Shown here piece after piece: positions 55,203 to 63,076 of a stretch of 64,000 nt of DNA. Position numbers and translations under genes: made by a program. The notes below the pieces were generated by a model. The model saw only the letters and a program-made list of their open reading frames with translations. It was not told the origin of the DNA and did no database searches. Source of the stretch: Aureimonas sp. SA4125. GTDB taxonomy: Bacteria > Pseudomonadota > Alphaproteobacteria > Rhizobiales > Rhizobiaceae. The stretch is from positions 2,046,001 through 2,110,000 of the forward strand of contig NZ_AP025032.1 of the NCBI RefSeq assembly GCF_019973775.1, given 5' to 3'. Within the stretch, counting starts at the first letter, position 1. Every line of letters starts with the position of its first letter.

Positions 55203-56258
55203 TCAGATCTCCAGCACGGCGCCGACATCCGCCGCGTCGCGCAGGCCCTTGAACGCGGCATGCCGCAGACGCCCGTCGCTGGTCCAGGCCCGGAATTCGA
55301 TCTCGGCGACGAGATCGGGACGCGCGAACACCAGCCGATTGCTGGCGTCCGCCGGGAGCGTCGCCGCCGGCGCTGAAATCTCGAGTGTGTCGAGGCGCAC
55401 CTTCAGCGCGCGCGCCGCGTCCTGGCTGAAGCCTGTCCCGACCGAACCGACGAAGACGAGATCCTTCCCGCGCCGCGCGGCCAAAAGGAGGCTGGCAATG
55501 GCGCCGCGCATCGCGGTCGACGGCTCGTAGCCGATCACGGCGAAGCTCTCGCTCCTGACGCACTTGATCTTCACCCAGTCGCCCTGCCGGCCCGAGCGAT
55601 AGGGGCGGTCGCGGTGCTTGGCGATGATCCCTTCCAGGCCATGCTGGCAGGCGATTTTCAGGAGGGCCGCGCCATCGGCCTCGATCTCCTCCGACAGGCG
55701 GACCTCTCCCGTCTGCCCGGAAAGGAGGCTTTCGAGGAGATGCCGGCGTTCCGCCAGGGCCATGCCGGTAAGGTCCATGCCGTCGAGGTAGAGGAGGTCG
55801 AAGGCGTAGAGGAGGGCCTCGCCCGCCGCGCGCTTGCCGCTGCGCCCGCCCAGCGCCTGCTGCAGCGCGCCAAAGTCGGAGCGCCCCTCCGCGTCCAGCA
55901 CCACCGCCTCGCCGTCGAGGATGAGCGTCGAGACGTCGAGCGCTTTCGCTGCCGCCGCGATGCCGGGAAACCGATGCGTCCAGTCATGCCCGCCGCGGGT
56001 GAGGATCCGCACGCCCTGCGGCTCGACGTGGACGGCCAGGCGGTACCCGTCCCACTTTACCTCGAAACTCCAGTCGCGTCCGATCGGCGGCTGCGACGCG
56101 AGCAGCGCGAGGCAGGGCTCGACACGCGAAGGCATCGGGTCGAGCGGAAGCTGCGGCTGCCGCGGATCGCGCGCCGGCGCCATCGGCCCACGCAGGGCCG
56201 TTTCGGTTTCGCGCCGAAGCGGCAGGGATCGCGGAGTGCCGGGGGGACGTCTGGCCAT
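55203..56258 (-). CDS. ATP-dependent DNA ligase (LigD/LigC ligase-domain type)
   Basis: Seals nicked DNA using ATP. It is 351 aa with nucleotidyltransferase and OB-fold domains. The adenylated Lys is Lys68 in FEVKWDGYR (motif I). Motif III is in LILDGEAVVLDAEGRSDF, motif IV EGIIAKH and motif V GDWVKIKC. The C-terminal OB part ends VEIEFRAWTSDGRLRHAAFKGLR-like. No Ku gene and no LigD primase or phosphoesterase domain are present, so it is a stand-alone ligase, perhaps for alternative end joining or base excision repair. Starts at Met26 or Met42 are also possible because the first 40 residues are basic and variable. Confidence 0.92.
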   Translation of the reverse strand: MARRPPGTPRSLPLRRETETALRGPMAPARDPRQPQLPLDPMPSRVEPCLALLASQPPIGRDWSFEVKWDGYRLAVHVEPQGVRILTRGGHDWTHRFPGIAAAAKALDVSTLILDGEAVVLDAEGRSDFGALQQALGGRSGKRAAGEALLYAFDLLYLDGMDLTGMALAERRHLLESLLSGQTGEVRLSEEIEADGAALLKIACQHGLEGIIAKHRDRPYRSGRQGDWVKIKCVRSESFAVIGYEPSTAMRGAIASLLLAARRGKDLVFVGSVGTGFSQDAARALKVRLDTLEISAPAATLPADASNRLVFARPDLVAEIEFRAWTSDGRLRHAAFKGLRDAADVGAVLEI

Positions 56259-56614
56259 CTCCGCATTGGGCGGCGAAAGGCGTTAATTTCTCGTGGAAAC
56301 ACAGCCAGAGCCTGCCGGACCGGGGGAAATCGCCGCGATCCACCCTCCAGGCCTTCGCCGCGGGGCAGGACGCACGACAACGAGATCTGTCCGGAACCGT
56401 CGCTCGAGGAGCGCAGGCCGAAAGACCGTCAGGTGGTCCAGCGGATCGCCGTGTCCATTGCCGTCCGGGCAATGCAAAGCGACACCTCCGACCTCACCTC
56501 CTGACAAGGACAAGAAGTGCCGGCGCGGCAAGCCTTGGCCGGAGTCATCGTCCGAAGTGACGACGGAGATCGTTGGAAAGCGCGGCGAGAATTTTGCCGG
56601 ATTTGGCTCCATCC
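56259..56614. other. Intergenic region, nothing recognised
   Basis: About 350 bp between the ligase start and the stop of the first dehydrogenase, both on the minus strand. Several frames are open through it because of the high GC, but none has a ribosome site and family-like sequence. No clear terminator or operator. Confidence 0.4.
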
Positions 56615-57388
56615 CTACCAGCAGGTGAAGCCACCATCGACCGCGACGATCGCACCGGTCATCAGGCTGGCTGCATCGGAGGCCAGAAAGAGCACGGCCG
56701 AAGCCACTTCGTCCGGCTGGCCCATGCGGCCCATCGGCGTGTCGGCCAGCCAACCCGGGATGCGGTCTCGGTTCAGCGGGTTTGCGTGCACCATCGGCGT
56801 CTCGATGTATGTCGGCGCCACCGCGTTGACGCGCACGCCGTGTTGCGCCCATTCGGCACCCATCGAGCGGGTCAGGTGATGCACCGCGGCCTTGGAGACG
56901 TTGTAGGGCGTCTGCGGCTGCGGCCGGTTGGCGATGGTGCCTGACATCGAGCCGAGATTGACGATTGCGCCTCGCTTGGCCGCGATCATGTGCCGGCCGA
57001 AGGCCCGCGAGCACCAGAACACCCCGTTGACGTTCACGTCCATCATCCGCAGCCAGGAGGCGTCGGTGACATCCTCGGCCGCAATGCCGCTCTCGCCGAT
57101 GCCGGCATTGTTGACGAGGATCGTCACCGGGGTGCCTCGTGCCGCCAGCATGTCGGCAATTTCGGTCATCCGCACCGAAGAAGTGACGTCGCCGACAAGG
57201 GCCTCGGCGTCGAAGCCCTTGGCAGCGAGCGCGGCCTTGCCGGCAAGGCCGGCCTCCTCCGTCGGCTCGATCAGCACCAGCCTGGCTCCCGCTTCGGCGA
57301 AGACCTCCGCGCAGGCAAGGCCGATGCCGCGGCCGCCGCCGGTAATCGCGGCCACTTCGCCGTCGACCCGGAAACGCTTCATCTGCAT
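56615..57388 (-). CDS. SDR-family NAD(P)-dependent oxidoreductase (1)
   Basis: Classical short-chain dehydrogenase of 257 aa. The cofactor motif is TGGGRGIG, the structural NNAG motif is present, and the catalytic Ser/Tyr/Lys are in NLGSMSGTIANRPQPQTPYNVSKAA. ETPM and the C-terminal TGAIVAVDGGFTCW are standard. GGGAG precedes the start. It is the last gene of the polyol run, and its sequence resembles polyol or L-sorbose/galactitol-type dehydrogenases, though this is not decisive. A run of ten G lies 40 bp upstream of its start. Confidence 0.9.
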   Translation of the reverse strand: MQMKRFRVDGEVAAITGGGRGIGLACAEVFAEAGARLVLIEPTEEAGLAGKAALAAKGFDAEALVGDVTSSVRMTEIADMLAARGTPVTILVNNAGIGESGIAAEDVTDASWLRMMDVNVNGVFWCSRAFGRHMIAAKRGAIVNLGSMSGTIANRPQPQTPYNVSKAAVHHLTRSMGAEWAQHGVRVNAVAPTYIETPMVHANPLNRDRIPGWLADTPMGRMGQPDEVASAVLFLASDAASLMTGAIVAVDGGFTCW

Positions 57389-57460
57389 GGTGTCACTCCC
57401 ATTCCGAAATCCCTGAGGCCCGCCGCCGGGGGGGGGGCAGGTCGGTTGTGGCGGGCGCCG

Positions 57461-58189
57461 TCAGACGTCCTGCGCCTGCGGCAGGATGACGAGGTCGCGA
57501 ATGGTGACGTTGCGCGGCCGCGAGACCATGAACAGCACCGCCTCGGCAACTTCTCGCGGCTCGATCAGGCTACCCGAGGCGATCGCCCGTTCCAGCCGGT
57601 CCTTCGGCCAGTCGTCGAGAAGTGCGGTGCGCACAGGACCCGGTGCGACGGCGCCGACGCGCAGCCCGTGCTTGATCACCTGGCGGCGAAGGGTGTGCAC
57701 GAAGACCTGCACGGCATGCTTGGATGCCGAATAGATCGGTTCCCACTGGATAGGCTCATGGCCGGCGACCGAGGTTGTGACGATGATGTCGCCGGTCTTG
57801 CGTTCGATCATGTGCGGCAGCACCGCCTGCACAGAGCGGAACACGCCGTTGATGTTGAGCGCCAGCATGCGATCCCAGGCGTCCGGGTCGCCGTCCGAGA
57901 CGTCGCCGGCGACGTAGGACCCGGCATTGGCGTGGAAGATGTCGAGATGGCCCGCCTTGGCGAGAATCTGCGGCAGCATGCCCGCGACGCTTTCAGGGCT
58001 GGTGAGATCGACGACGACCGCGTGGGCCGAGGCGCCGAGCTCGGCGCACAGCGCATCCAGCTGGTCCTTTGCCCAGTCGACCAGAAAGACCGTGGCACCC
58101 TCGGCCACGGCCATCCTGGCGCAGGCGAGACCGATGCCCGAGGCAGCGCCGGTGATCGCAACGACCTTGCCGGACAGAATTTCGCTCAT
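57461..58189 (-). CDS. rbtD: Ribitol 2-dehydrogenase-like SDR
   Basis: Short-chain dehydrogenase of 242 aa from 58189 ([20 protein letters not shown]), with GGGAGGAAAG upstream. The unusual HANAG (instead of NNAG) together with [62 protein letters not shown] and [17 protein letters not shown] closely matches what I know of ribitol 2-dehydrogenases, which oxidise ribitol to D-ribulose with NAD. Catalytic Tyr and Lys are in YSASKHA. It lies between two other SDR genes in an apparent operon with a sugar kinase. Confidence 0.88.
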   Translation of the reverse strand: MSEILSGKVVAITGAASGIGLACARMAVAEGATVFLVDWAKDQLDALCAELGASAHAVVVDLTSPESVAGMLPQILAKAGHLDIFHANAGSYVAGDVSDGDPDAWDRMLALNINGVFRSVQAVLPHMIERKTGDIIVTTSVAGHEPIQWEPIYSASKHAVQVFVHTLRRQVIKHGLRVGAVAPGPVRTALLDDWPKDRLERAIASGSLIEPREVAEAVLFMVSRPRNVTIRDLVILPQAQDV

Positions 58190-58231
58190 GAACTTTCCTC
58201 CCAATGATTGATGTCGGCTCTGGCGGTCGCG

Positions 58232-58996
58232 CTAACGCGTGGTGTAGCCGCCATCGACCAGAAGCACCGAACCGGTGACGTATCCCGCCGCGGGCGAGAC
58301 CAGGAAGAGCACGCAGTTGGCGACCTCTTCGGCGCTGCCATAGCGGCCCATCGGCGTGCGGCCGCGCCAGATCGGGTCCCAGTCCGGGTTGGTGAAGCCG
58401 CCGCGCGACATGTCGGTGTCGATGTAGCCTGGAGCGACGGCGTTCACGCGGATGTTCTCGGCGGCGAACTCGCTGGCGAGGCTCTTTGTCATCATGTGCA
58501 CCGCCGCCTTCGACGCGTTGTACATGACCTGGCGCTGCGGCATGTTGGTGGCGAACCCCGACATCGACCCGACATTGAGAATCGAGCCGCCACCCTGGCG
58601 CTGCATGACCGGCAGGACGGCGCGCGAGAAGCGGAAAACCTGGGTGATGTTGGTGGCGATCAGGTCGTTGACCCGCGTGTCGTCGAAATCGGTGGTGTCG
58701 CCATGCCGGGCGATCCCGGCATTGTTGATCAGGATGTCGATCTGTCCGTACTTGTCCAGCGTGTGCTGGACCAGTCGCTCGGGCGTATCCTCCGCGGTCG
58801 CGTCGGCCGAGACGAAGTCGTATTCGTAGCCTTTGCTCTTGAGCAGTTCATCCGCCTCGGGATTGTCGCGCCGGGCGGTGAGGACGGATCGGGCGCCGGC
58901 CTCGCCAAAAATCTCGGCACAGGCGAGCCCGATGCCGCGGTTGCCGCCCGTAATCAGCGCGACCTTTCCATCGAGACGAAATTGACCAAGTGACAT
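58232..58996 (-). CDS. SDR-family NAD(P)-dependent oxidoreductase (2)
   Basis: Short-chain dehydrogenase of 254 aa from 58996 (MSLGQFRLDGKVALITGGNRG), with GGGAGGGAG upstream. TGGNRGIG, NNAG and NVGSMSGFATNMPQRQVMYNASKAA provide the cofactor and catalytic motifs. The end is TGSVLLVDGGYTTR. It resembles 3-ketoacyl reductase-like and polyol dehydrogenases. It shares the GSMSG segment with the first SDR, so the two are probably paralogues acting on related polyols or ketoses. Confidence 0.9.
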   Translation of the reverse strand: MSLGQFRLDGKVALITGGNRGIGLACAEIFGEAGARSVLTARRDNPEADELLKSKGYEYDFVSADATAEDTPERLVQHTLDKYGQIDILINNAGIARHGDTTDFDDTRVNDLIATNITQVFRFSRAVLPVMQRQGGGSILNVGSMSGFATNMPQRQVMYNASKAAVHMMTKSLASEFAAENIRVNAVAPGYIDTDMSRGGFTNPDWDPIWRGRTPMGRYGSAEEVANCVLFLVSPAAGYVTGSVLLVDGGYTTR

Positions 58997-59064
58997 GGGT
59001 CTCCCTCCCTGGTGTCGTGATCCACGCCCGGACGGCTGTCCGGAGCGCATGCGTGGCGCCGCCC

Positions 59065-60066
59065 TCAGGCGACACGGTCCGTCGCCGCGATGAATGCCTC
59101 GAGCTCGGCGCGGGAACCTGCCCCCTCCATCGGCCCGCGCACGGCGACGTTGCGGGCGCCGGCGGCGTTGGCGTAGGTCAGCGCCTCCGCCGGCGCGAGG
59201 CCGAGACGCCGGAGGGCGACATAGGCGCCGCCAAAACAGTCTCCGGCGCCGGTCGGGTCGACTTCCGCGACGGCGAAGGCGGGGCAGTCGATGCGCGTCC
59301 CATCGGCTGCAAAGACGGTCGAGCCGCGCCCGCCGCGCTTCAGCGCGATCTCCCCGACGCCGCGGGCGAAGAGGGCGGCGACCGCCTCTGCCTCGCCGTC
59401 GACGCCGGCGGCGACGGACAGCTCGCCGCCAGAGGGCAGCAGCAGATCCGCGCTGTCGACGAGCGCCTGAAAGCGCTGATGCGTCTGACCCTGGCCTAGC
59501 AGTTCCTTGCGCAGGTTCGGATCGAACGAGACGCTGCCGCCGCGCGCGCGGATCGTTTCCATGGCCTGCTGGATCAGTTCCCAGACGCCGGGAATGGCAA
59601 AGGCGGTGCCCATCACGTGGAGGTGGCCGGCACGTGCGAACAGGGCAAGGGATGCTTCCGTCGGCCCGATCTCGGCCGCGGCCGAGGTCGCAATATTGTA
59701 GACGAAGTCACGGGTTCCATCGCCACGGTAGCGCACGAAGGCGCTGCCGGTCGGAAGGCACGGGCTGACGGCGATCGCCGAGACGTCGACGCCGTCTTTG
59801 CGCAGCCGCCTGATATTGATGCGTCCGAAATCGTCGTCGCCGACACAGGCAACGATGGCCGCCCGGCCGCCGATCCGGGCGCACTGGTCGATGAAGATGG
59901 CCGGCGCGCCGCTGGGATAGGGGCCGACCAGATGCAGCGGCTCGAGGAAGCCAAAGCCCGGCTCGACGGCCATGATCTCGACGAGGATCTCTCCGATCAC
60001 GACGGTCGGCCCGAGCCCGTCCGGCGCCAACCGCGACGGCGTCAACCTGGCGGATGCGTCAGCCAT
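59065..60066 (-). CDS. PfkB-family sugar kinase
   Basis: Carbohydrate kinase of 333 aa. The catalytic Asp is Asp276 in the [16 protein letters not shown] motif, with GAGD forming the anion hole. The N-terminal [11 protein letters not shown] and the later [17 protein letters not shown] form PfkB signature 1. No ribosome site precedes ATG 60066; a 13-codon frame with a strong ribosome site ends across this start (see the leader entry), so translation may be coupled. In context it should phosphorylate the ketose made by the dehydrogenases and epimerase; tagatose, fructose or ribulose kinase are candidates. Confidence 0.9.
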   Translation of the reverse strand: MADASARLTPSRLAPDGLGPTVVIGEILVEIMAVEPGFGFLEPLHLVGPYPSGAPAIFIDQCARIGGRAAIVACVGDDDFGRINIRRLRKDGVDVSAIAVSPCLPTGSAFVRYRGDGTRDFVYNIATSAAAEIGPTEASLALFARAGHLHVMGTAFAIPGVWELIQQAMETIRARGGSVSFDPNLRKELLGQGQTHQRFQALVDSADLLLPSGGELSVAAGVDGEAEAVAALFARGVGEIALKRGGRGSTVFAADGTRIDCPAFAVAEVDPTGAGDCFGGAYVALRRLGLAPAEALTYANAAGARNVAVRGPMEGAGSRAELEAFIAATDRVA

Positions 60067-60100
60067 CGCCGGCGCGGCTTTCGCTGTCAGCGGCGTTCAT
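60059..60100 (-). CDS. 13-codon leader reading frame overlapping the kinase start
   Basis: ATG at 60100 is preceded by GGGAGGAAC at ideal spacing and encodes [13 protein letters not shown], then TGA at 60059-60061, 8 nt into the kinase gene. The kinase ATG has no ribosome site of its own. This looks like a translational coupling leader; it could also mean the kinase really starts here in another frame and that an indel is present. Confidence 0.4.
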   Translation of the reverse strand: MNAADSESRAGDG

Positions 60101-60223
60101 GCCGTTCCTCCCACGCTCGGTCGTTCCCTGCGGGCCACCCAACGGTGACGGGACGGAGTTCGCGTGCCCGGCCACTGGGTCAGGACGCCCGCTGGCGCCG
60201 ATTTTCAGTCAGGCGTAAACGAG

Positions 60224-60251
60224 ATTGTATCAAGGCGCAACATATTATCAG
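60224..60251 (-). promoter_or_regulatory. Candidate promoter and operator of the kinase-dehydrogenase operon
   Basis: On the minus strand CTGATA (60246-60251) and TACAAT (60224-60229) are 16 bp apart, a plausible sigma70 pair. The plus-strand motif TTGT-N8-GCAACA (60225-60242) overlaps the -10 and the spacer, so a repressor bound there would block transcription. The same motif occurs at 62573 and, with one change, at 62889. Confidence 0.45.
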
Positions 60252-60326
60252 GGCGAAGGCGGGGGAGCGACGCGGAACGGCGCGCTGGACACCGAGTGGC
60301 CAGCCGCGACGGTGTCCAGCGCGTCA

Positions 60327-61553
60327 TCACGCAGGCTCGTCGTCGCTCGGCGCAGCAACCTCGACGTAGCGGGCCGCGTCCACGGAAACGAAACGCTGGT
60401 GCATCATGCAGGCTGCACCGAAGGCGCCGCCGAACGCGGCTTCCTCGTTCACGGTGATCTCGGGGCAGGGGAAGCTGCTTTCCTGCCCTTGCTCCACATA
60501 GGCCGATACCCGCTTGGCCACGAGCGGATAGAGCGCGGCGACCGATCCGCCGAGGACGATCCTATCCGGGTCGATGATGCGGCAGGCCTGGACGAGGCCG
60601 AAGGCCAGCGCCCTTGCCCATTCCTCCGCGATGGCGACCGCGCGCGGTACCCGGTCGCGAACGTCGGCGACCAGCCTGTCGAAGCTCGGCAACTCGGTGC
60701 TGTTCGGCTCGCGATAGGCGCCGATCAGGCTTTCCAGTCCGATCATCTCTTCCAGCGTGCGGCCGGGCTCGCCTTCCAGAACCTTCAGATGGCCGATCTC
60801 GCCGGCGAGCCCGTGGGCGCCGCGCAGGAGGACGCCGTCGACGATGATGCCGCCGCCGACGCCGCTCTCCAGGACCAGGAACAGGGTGACCCCGGATATC
60901 GGCGCCGCTCGGCCATAGCTGGCACCGATGGCGAAGGCATTCGCGTCGTTTTCCGCCATCACCGCGACGGCAACCGGCAGCGCCTTCTCGACGATCTTGG
61001 CCAGGTTGAGGTTGCGCCAGCCGAGCAGTGGCGCGATGCGGAGGAGACCGTTCTTGTCCATCTGTGCGGGCACCGACAGGCCCACGCCCTCGCAGCGCTC
61101 CCACCGTTCCGGCGGGATCGACTTCGAGGCTTGCCGCACCGCGCGCTCGACCGCCGCCTCGATCCCCAGCGAGGGCACGTCGAGCGGCTCGACACTCGAC
61201 GAGACGATCTTCGCCTCCAGATCGAGCTCGACGACGCTGATGTGTTCGACGCCGATCTCGATGCCGAGGAAGAACATCGCGTCGGGCACCAGCTGCAACA
61301 GGATGCCGGGGCGGCCCGCGCGAGCATAGTTCGGTCTCTCCGCAGCATCCTGCACCACCTCGCGCACAAGCCCGCTGGCGGTGAGCCCGGCGATAATATG
61401 GCCGGCTGACGAGCGGTTGACCTTCAGCTTGCGCGCGAGTTCGGCCCGGCTCAGCCGGCCGAACTGGTGGAGTGCCTGCAGGGCGGCGACCTCGTTGCTC
61501 TGCCGCACGCGGCGGGGAGAACTGGCGATCGCGGCGGGGTCGGACAACGGCAT
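60327..61553 (-). CDS. ROK-family transcriptional regulator
   Basis: NagC/Mlc/XylR-type repressor of 408 aa from 61553. The N-terminal winged helix is QSNEVAALQALHQFGRLSRAELARKLKVNRSSAGHIIAGL. It is followed by a ROK sugar-kinase-like domain (FLGIEIGVEHISVVELDLEAKI; VFLVLESGVGGGIIVDGV-type phosphate loop; GAHGLAGEIGHLKV). The CxCGxxGC zinc motif that normally follows GEIGH is absent (GEIGHLKVLEGEPGRTLEEM), which is unusual and may alter ligand response. It lies between the kinase operon and the epimerase, all on the minus strand, and is the obvious regulator of this cluster. Confidence 0.9.
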   Translation of the reverse strand: MPLSDPAAIASSPRRVRQSNEVAALQALHQFGRLSRAELARKLKVNRSSAGHIIAGLTASGLVREVVQDAAERPNYARAGRPGILLQLVPDAMFFLGIEIGVEHISVVELDLEAKIVSSSVEPLDVPSLGIEAAVERAVRQASKSIPPERWERCEGVGLSVPAQMDKNGLLRIAPLLGWRNLNLAKIVEKALPVAVAVMAENDANAFAIGASYGRAAPISGVTLFLVLESGVGGGIIVDGVLLRGAHGLAGEIGHLKVLEGEPGRTLEEMIGLESLIGAYREPNSTELPSFDRLVADVRDRVPRAVAIAEEWARALAFGLVQACRIIDPDRIVLGGSVAALYPLVAKRVSAYVEQGQESSFPCPEITVNEEAAFGGAFGAACMMHQRFVSVDAARYVEVAAPSDDEPA

Positions 61554-61656
61554 TTCCTTACGTCGGAAGGCGCGACGGGTTGGCTTGAACGCGATCCTGC
61601 ATAGAACCGGCACCGGGGGGCTGCAACCCTGCGCGGTCCTCGCGGGCTGGCTGCGA

Positions 61657-62541
61657 TCAGGCGCGGCTCACCGTGGCGCGGCGCCGCGCCGCTTCCTCCC
61701 GCCGGATGTCGATATAGGCCTTGGCGTGCCGCGCGAGCGGCAGGTTTTCCGTCCATGTGTCGCGCCAGATCGCGCAGGCGATGGACAGGCCTTCGTCGAC
61801 GACGGCGCTGGAGAAGGATTCGAATGTGATGTCCCGGTCATAGCCGATGTCCAGCAACGCGTCGAAGATCAGGTCGAAGTTGATGGTGCCGTCGCCCAGA
61901 TAGCCCCGATTGCTCTCGCCGATGTGGAAATAGCCAAGCCTGTCGCCGGCCAACCGGATCGCGGCGGCGGGGTTGGCCTCCTCGATGTTCATGTGGAACG
62001 TGTCCAGGTGGAGCCGCACATGGTCCGAACCGGTGGCGGCGATGAAGTCCAGGCCTTGTGCGGTGGTGTTGAGAAGGTTGGTCTCGAAGCGATTGACGAT
62101 TTCGAGCACGAGGTCGATCCCCGCCGCCTGGGCGATGTCCGCGGTCCTGGCGATCGCCTCCACGCTGTTCTGACGACCGCGGTCAGTCGGCATCGCGGCG
62201 TATTTCATGTGGGCGGAATAGAGAATGCCGCCGAGCTTCGAGCCGCCGACGTCTCGCACGGCCGTCACGGCGCTGGCCAGAAGCGCCTCGCCACGCCTTA
62301 CCGCATCGGGGTCCTCGCTGGATACGTCGGATGCGGCCGGCAGGCCCATGGTGACGGCGATGTCGAGGTCGAGCGACTGCGCGCGCCTGGCGAGGCGATC
62401 GAGGTCAAACTTTTCCGGCCTGAGATAGGCCAGTTCGATCAGCTTGAAGCCACAGCCGGCAGAGGCCTCCATCGCCTTCTCGATGTCGTCCTGGGTGGCC
62501 CCGCCAGTCCAGCAGAAGGAATGGATTCCGAGACGACGCAT
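61657..62541 (-). CDS. D-tagatose/D-psicose 3-epimerase-type sugar isomerase
   Basis: TIM-barrel sugar epimerase of 294 aa. The metal site is Glu147 (LEIVNRFET), Asp180 (HLDTFHMN), His206 (YFHIGESNRG) and Glu241 (ITFESF). The same four residues in the characterised D-tagatose 3-epimerase are E152, D185, H211 and E246, a constant offset of five, so the fold and active site are well supported. Such enzymes epimerise ketoses at C3 (for example tagatose/sorbose or psicose/fructose). It is the first gene of the minus-strand group and faces the sugar-binding protein gene. Confidence 0.92.
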   Translation of the reverse strand: MRRLGIHSFCWTGGATQDDIEKAMEASAGCGFKLIELAYLRPEKFDLDRLARRAQSLDLDIAVTMGLPAASDVSSEDPDAVRRGEALLASAVTAVRDVGGSKLGGILYSAHMKYAAMPTDRGRQNSVEAIARTADIAQAAGIDLVLEIVNRFETNLLNTTAQGLDFIAATGSDHVRLHLDTFHMNIEEANPAAAIRLAGDRLGYFHIGESNRGYLGDGTINFDLIFDALLDIGYDRDITFESFSSAVVDEGLSIACAIWRDTWTENLPLARHAKAYIDIRREEAARRRATVSRA

Positions 62542-62572
62542 GACTTTCTCCTCCGCAGGGCGCTTTTCTTAA

Positions 62573-62591
62573 TTGTTGTATACCGCAACAA
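62573..62591. promoter_or_regulatory. Candidate operator B (dyad TTGTTG-N7-CAACAA)
   Basis: Perfect 6-bp arms, 32 bp upstream of the epimerase ATG. It fits the shared pattern TTGT-N8-GCAACA (62573-62590). On the minus strand it lies downstream of TTGACA, where a repressor would cover the -10 region. Confidence 0.5.
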
Positions 62592-62735
62592 AATGGGGAA
62601 GTGCGCGCTTTGTCAAGATTTCGGCGCTGGCACTCCGGAAGCAGGATTTCATCAACTCTCCTCCGCACCATTCCCGAGAGGCAGAGTGCCAATCACAAGT
62701 CTAGTGGCAGGCACTATACGGTTGCGCTGCAGTAA

Positions 62736-62753
62736 TTGTTCGCAAATGCGAGA
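62736..62753. promoter_or_regulatory. Weak operator-like site D
   Basis: TTGT-N8-GCGAGA keeps the first half of the shared motif and four of six bases of the second. It also contains the perfect dyad TCGCA-AA-TGCGA (62740-62751). Confidence 0.25.
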
Positions 62754-62888
62754 TTATTGAGTCTACAGGTTATAGGCTGCAAGGCGTTGGAATCGACAGA
62801 GAACCGATGGCGCTGGATGTTCACAGCAGCCGAGGATGAAGCCTTCTGCACTGAAGGACAACGCGGCTGGTGAAGCTGGAAGGCCAAT

Positions 62889-62913
62889 TTGAATGCTATC
62901 GCAACAAATGTTG
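62889..62913. promoter_or_regulatory. Candidate operator C
   Basis: TTGA-N8-GCAACA (62889-62906) matches the shared motif at nine of ten fixed bases. The GCAACA half also forms the dyad CAACA-AA-TGTTG (62902-62913). It is 164 bp upstream of the sugar-binding protein ATG. Confidence 0.45.
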
Positions 62914-63076
62914 TGCATCCCAATTTTTTGCATTAACGTCCTTGAAGATCTGCGGCGCCGGTCGTCGCGGGCAGCCCGAAATGTCCCTTCGCTGAAGGGG
63001 AAATCCACCGTCGAAGACGGGGTGTTTCGCGGTCAATAGTCGGTCCAGATGGTCGACGGCTTTGGGAGGAATAAGC

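Larger units (their letters stand above)
62542..63076. other. Divergent control region of the polyol cluster
   Basis: A 535-bp gene-free region between the epimerase (minus) and the sugar-binding protein (plus). It is less GC-rich than its surroundings. It holds two TTGW-N8-GCAACA sites and a weaker third, listed separately, and a -35-like TTGACA for the minus strand at 62611-62616. No small gene is convincing. Confidence 0.6.
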
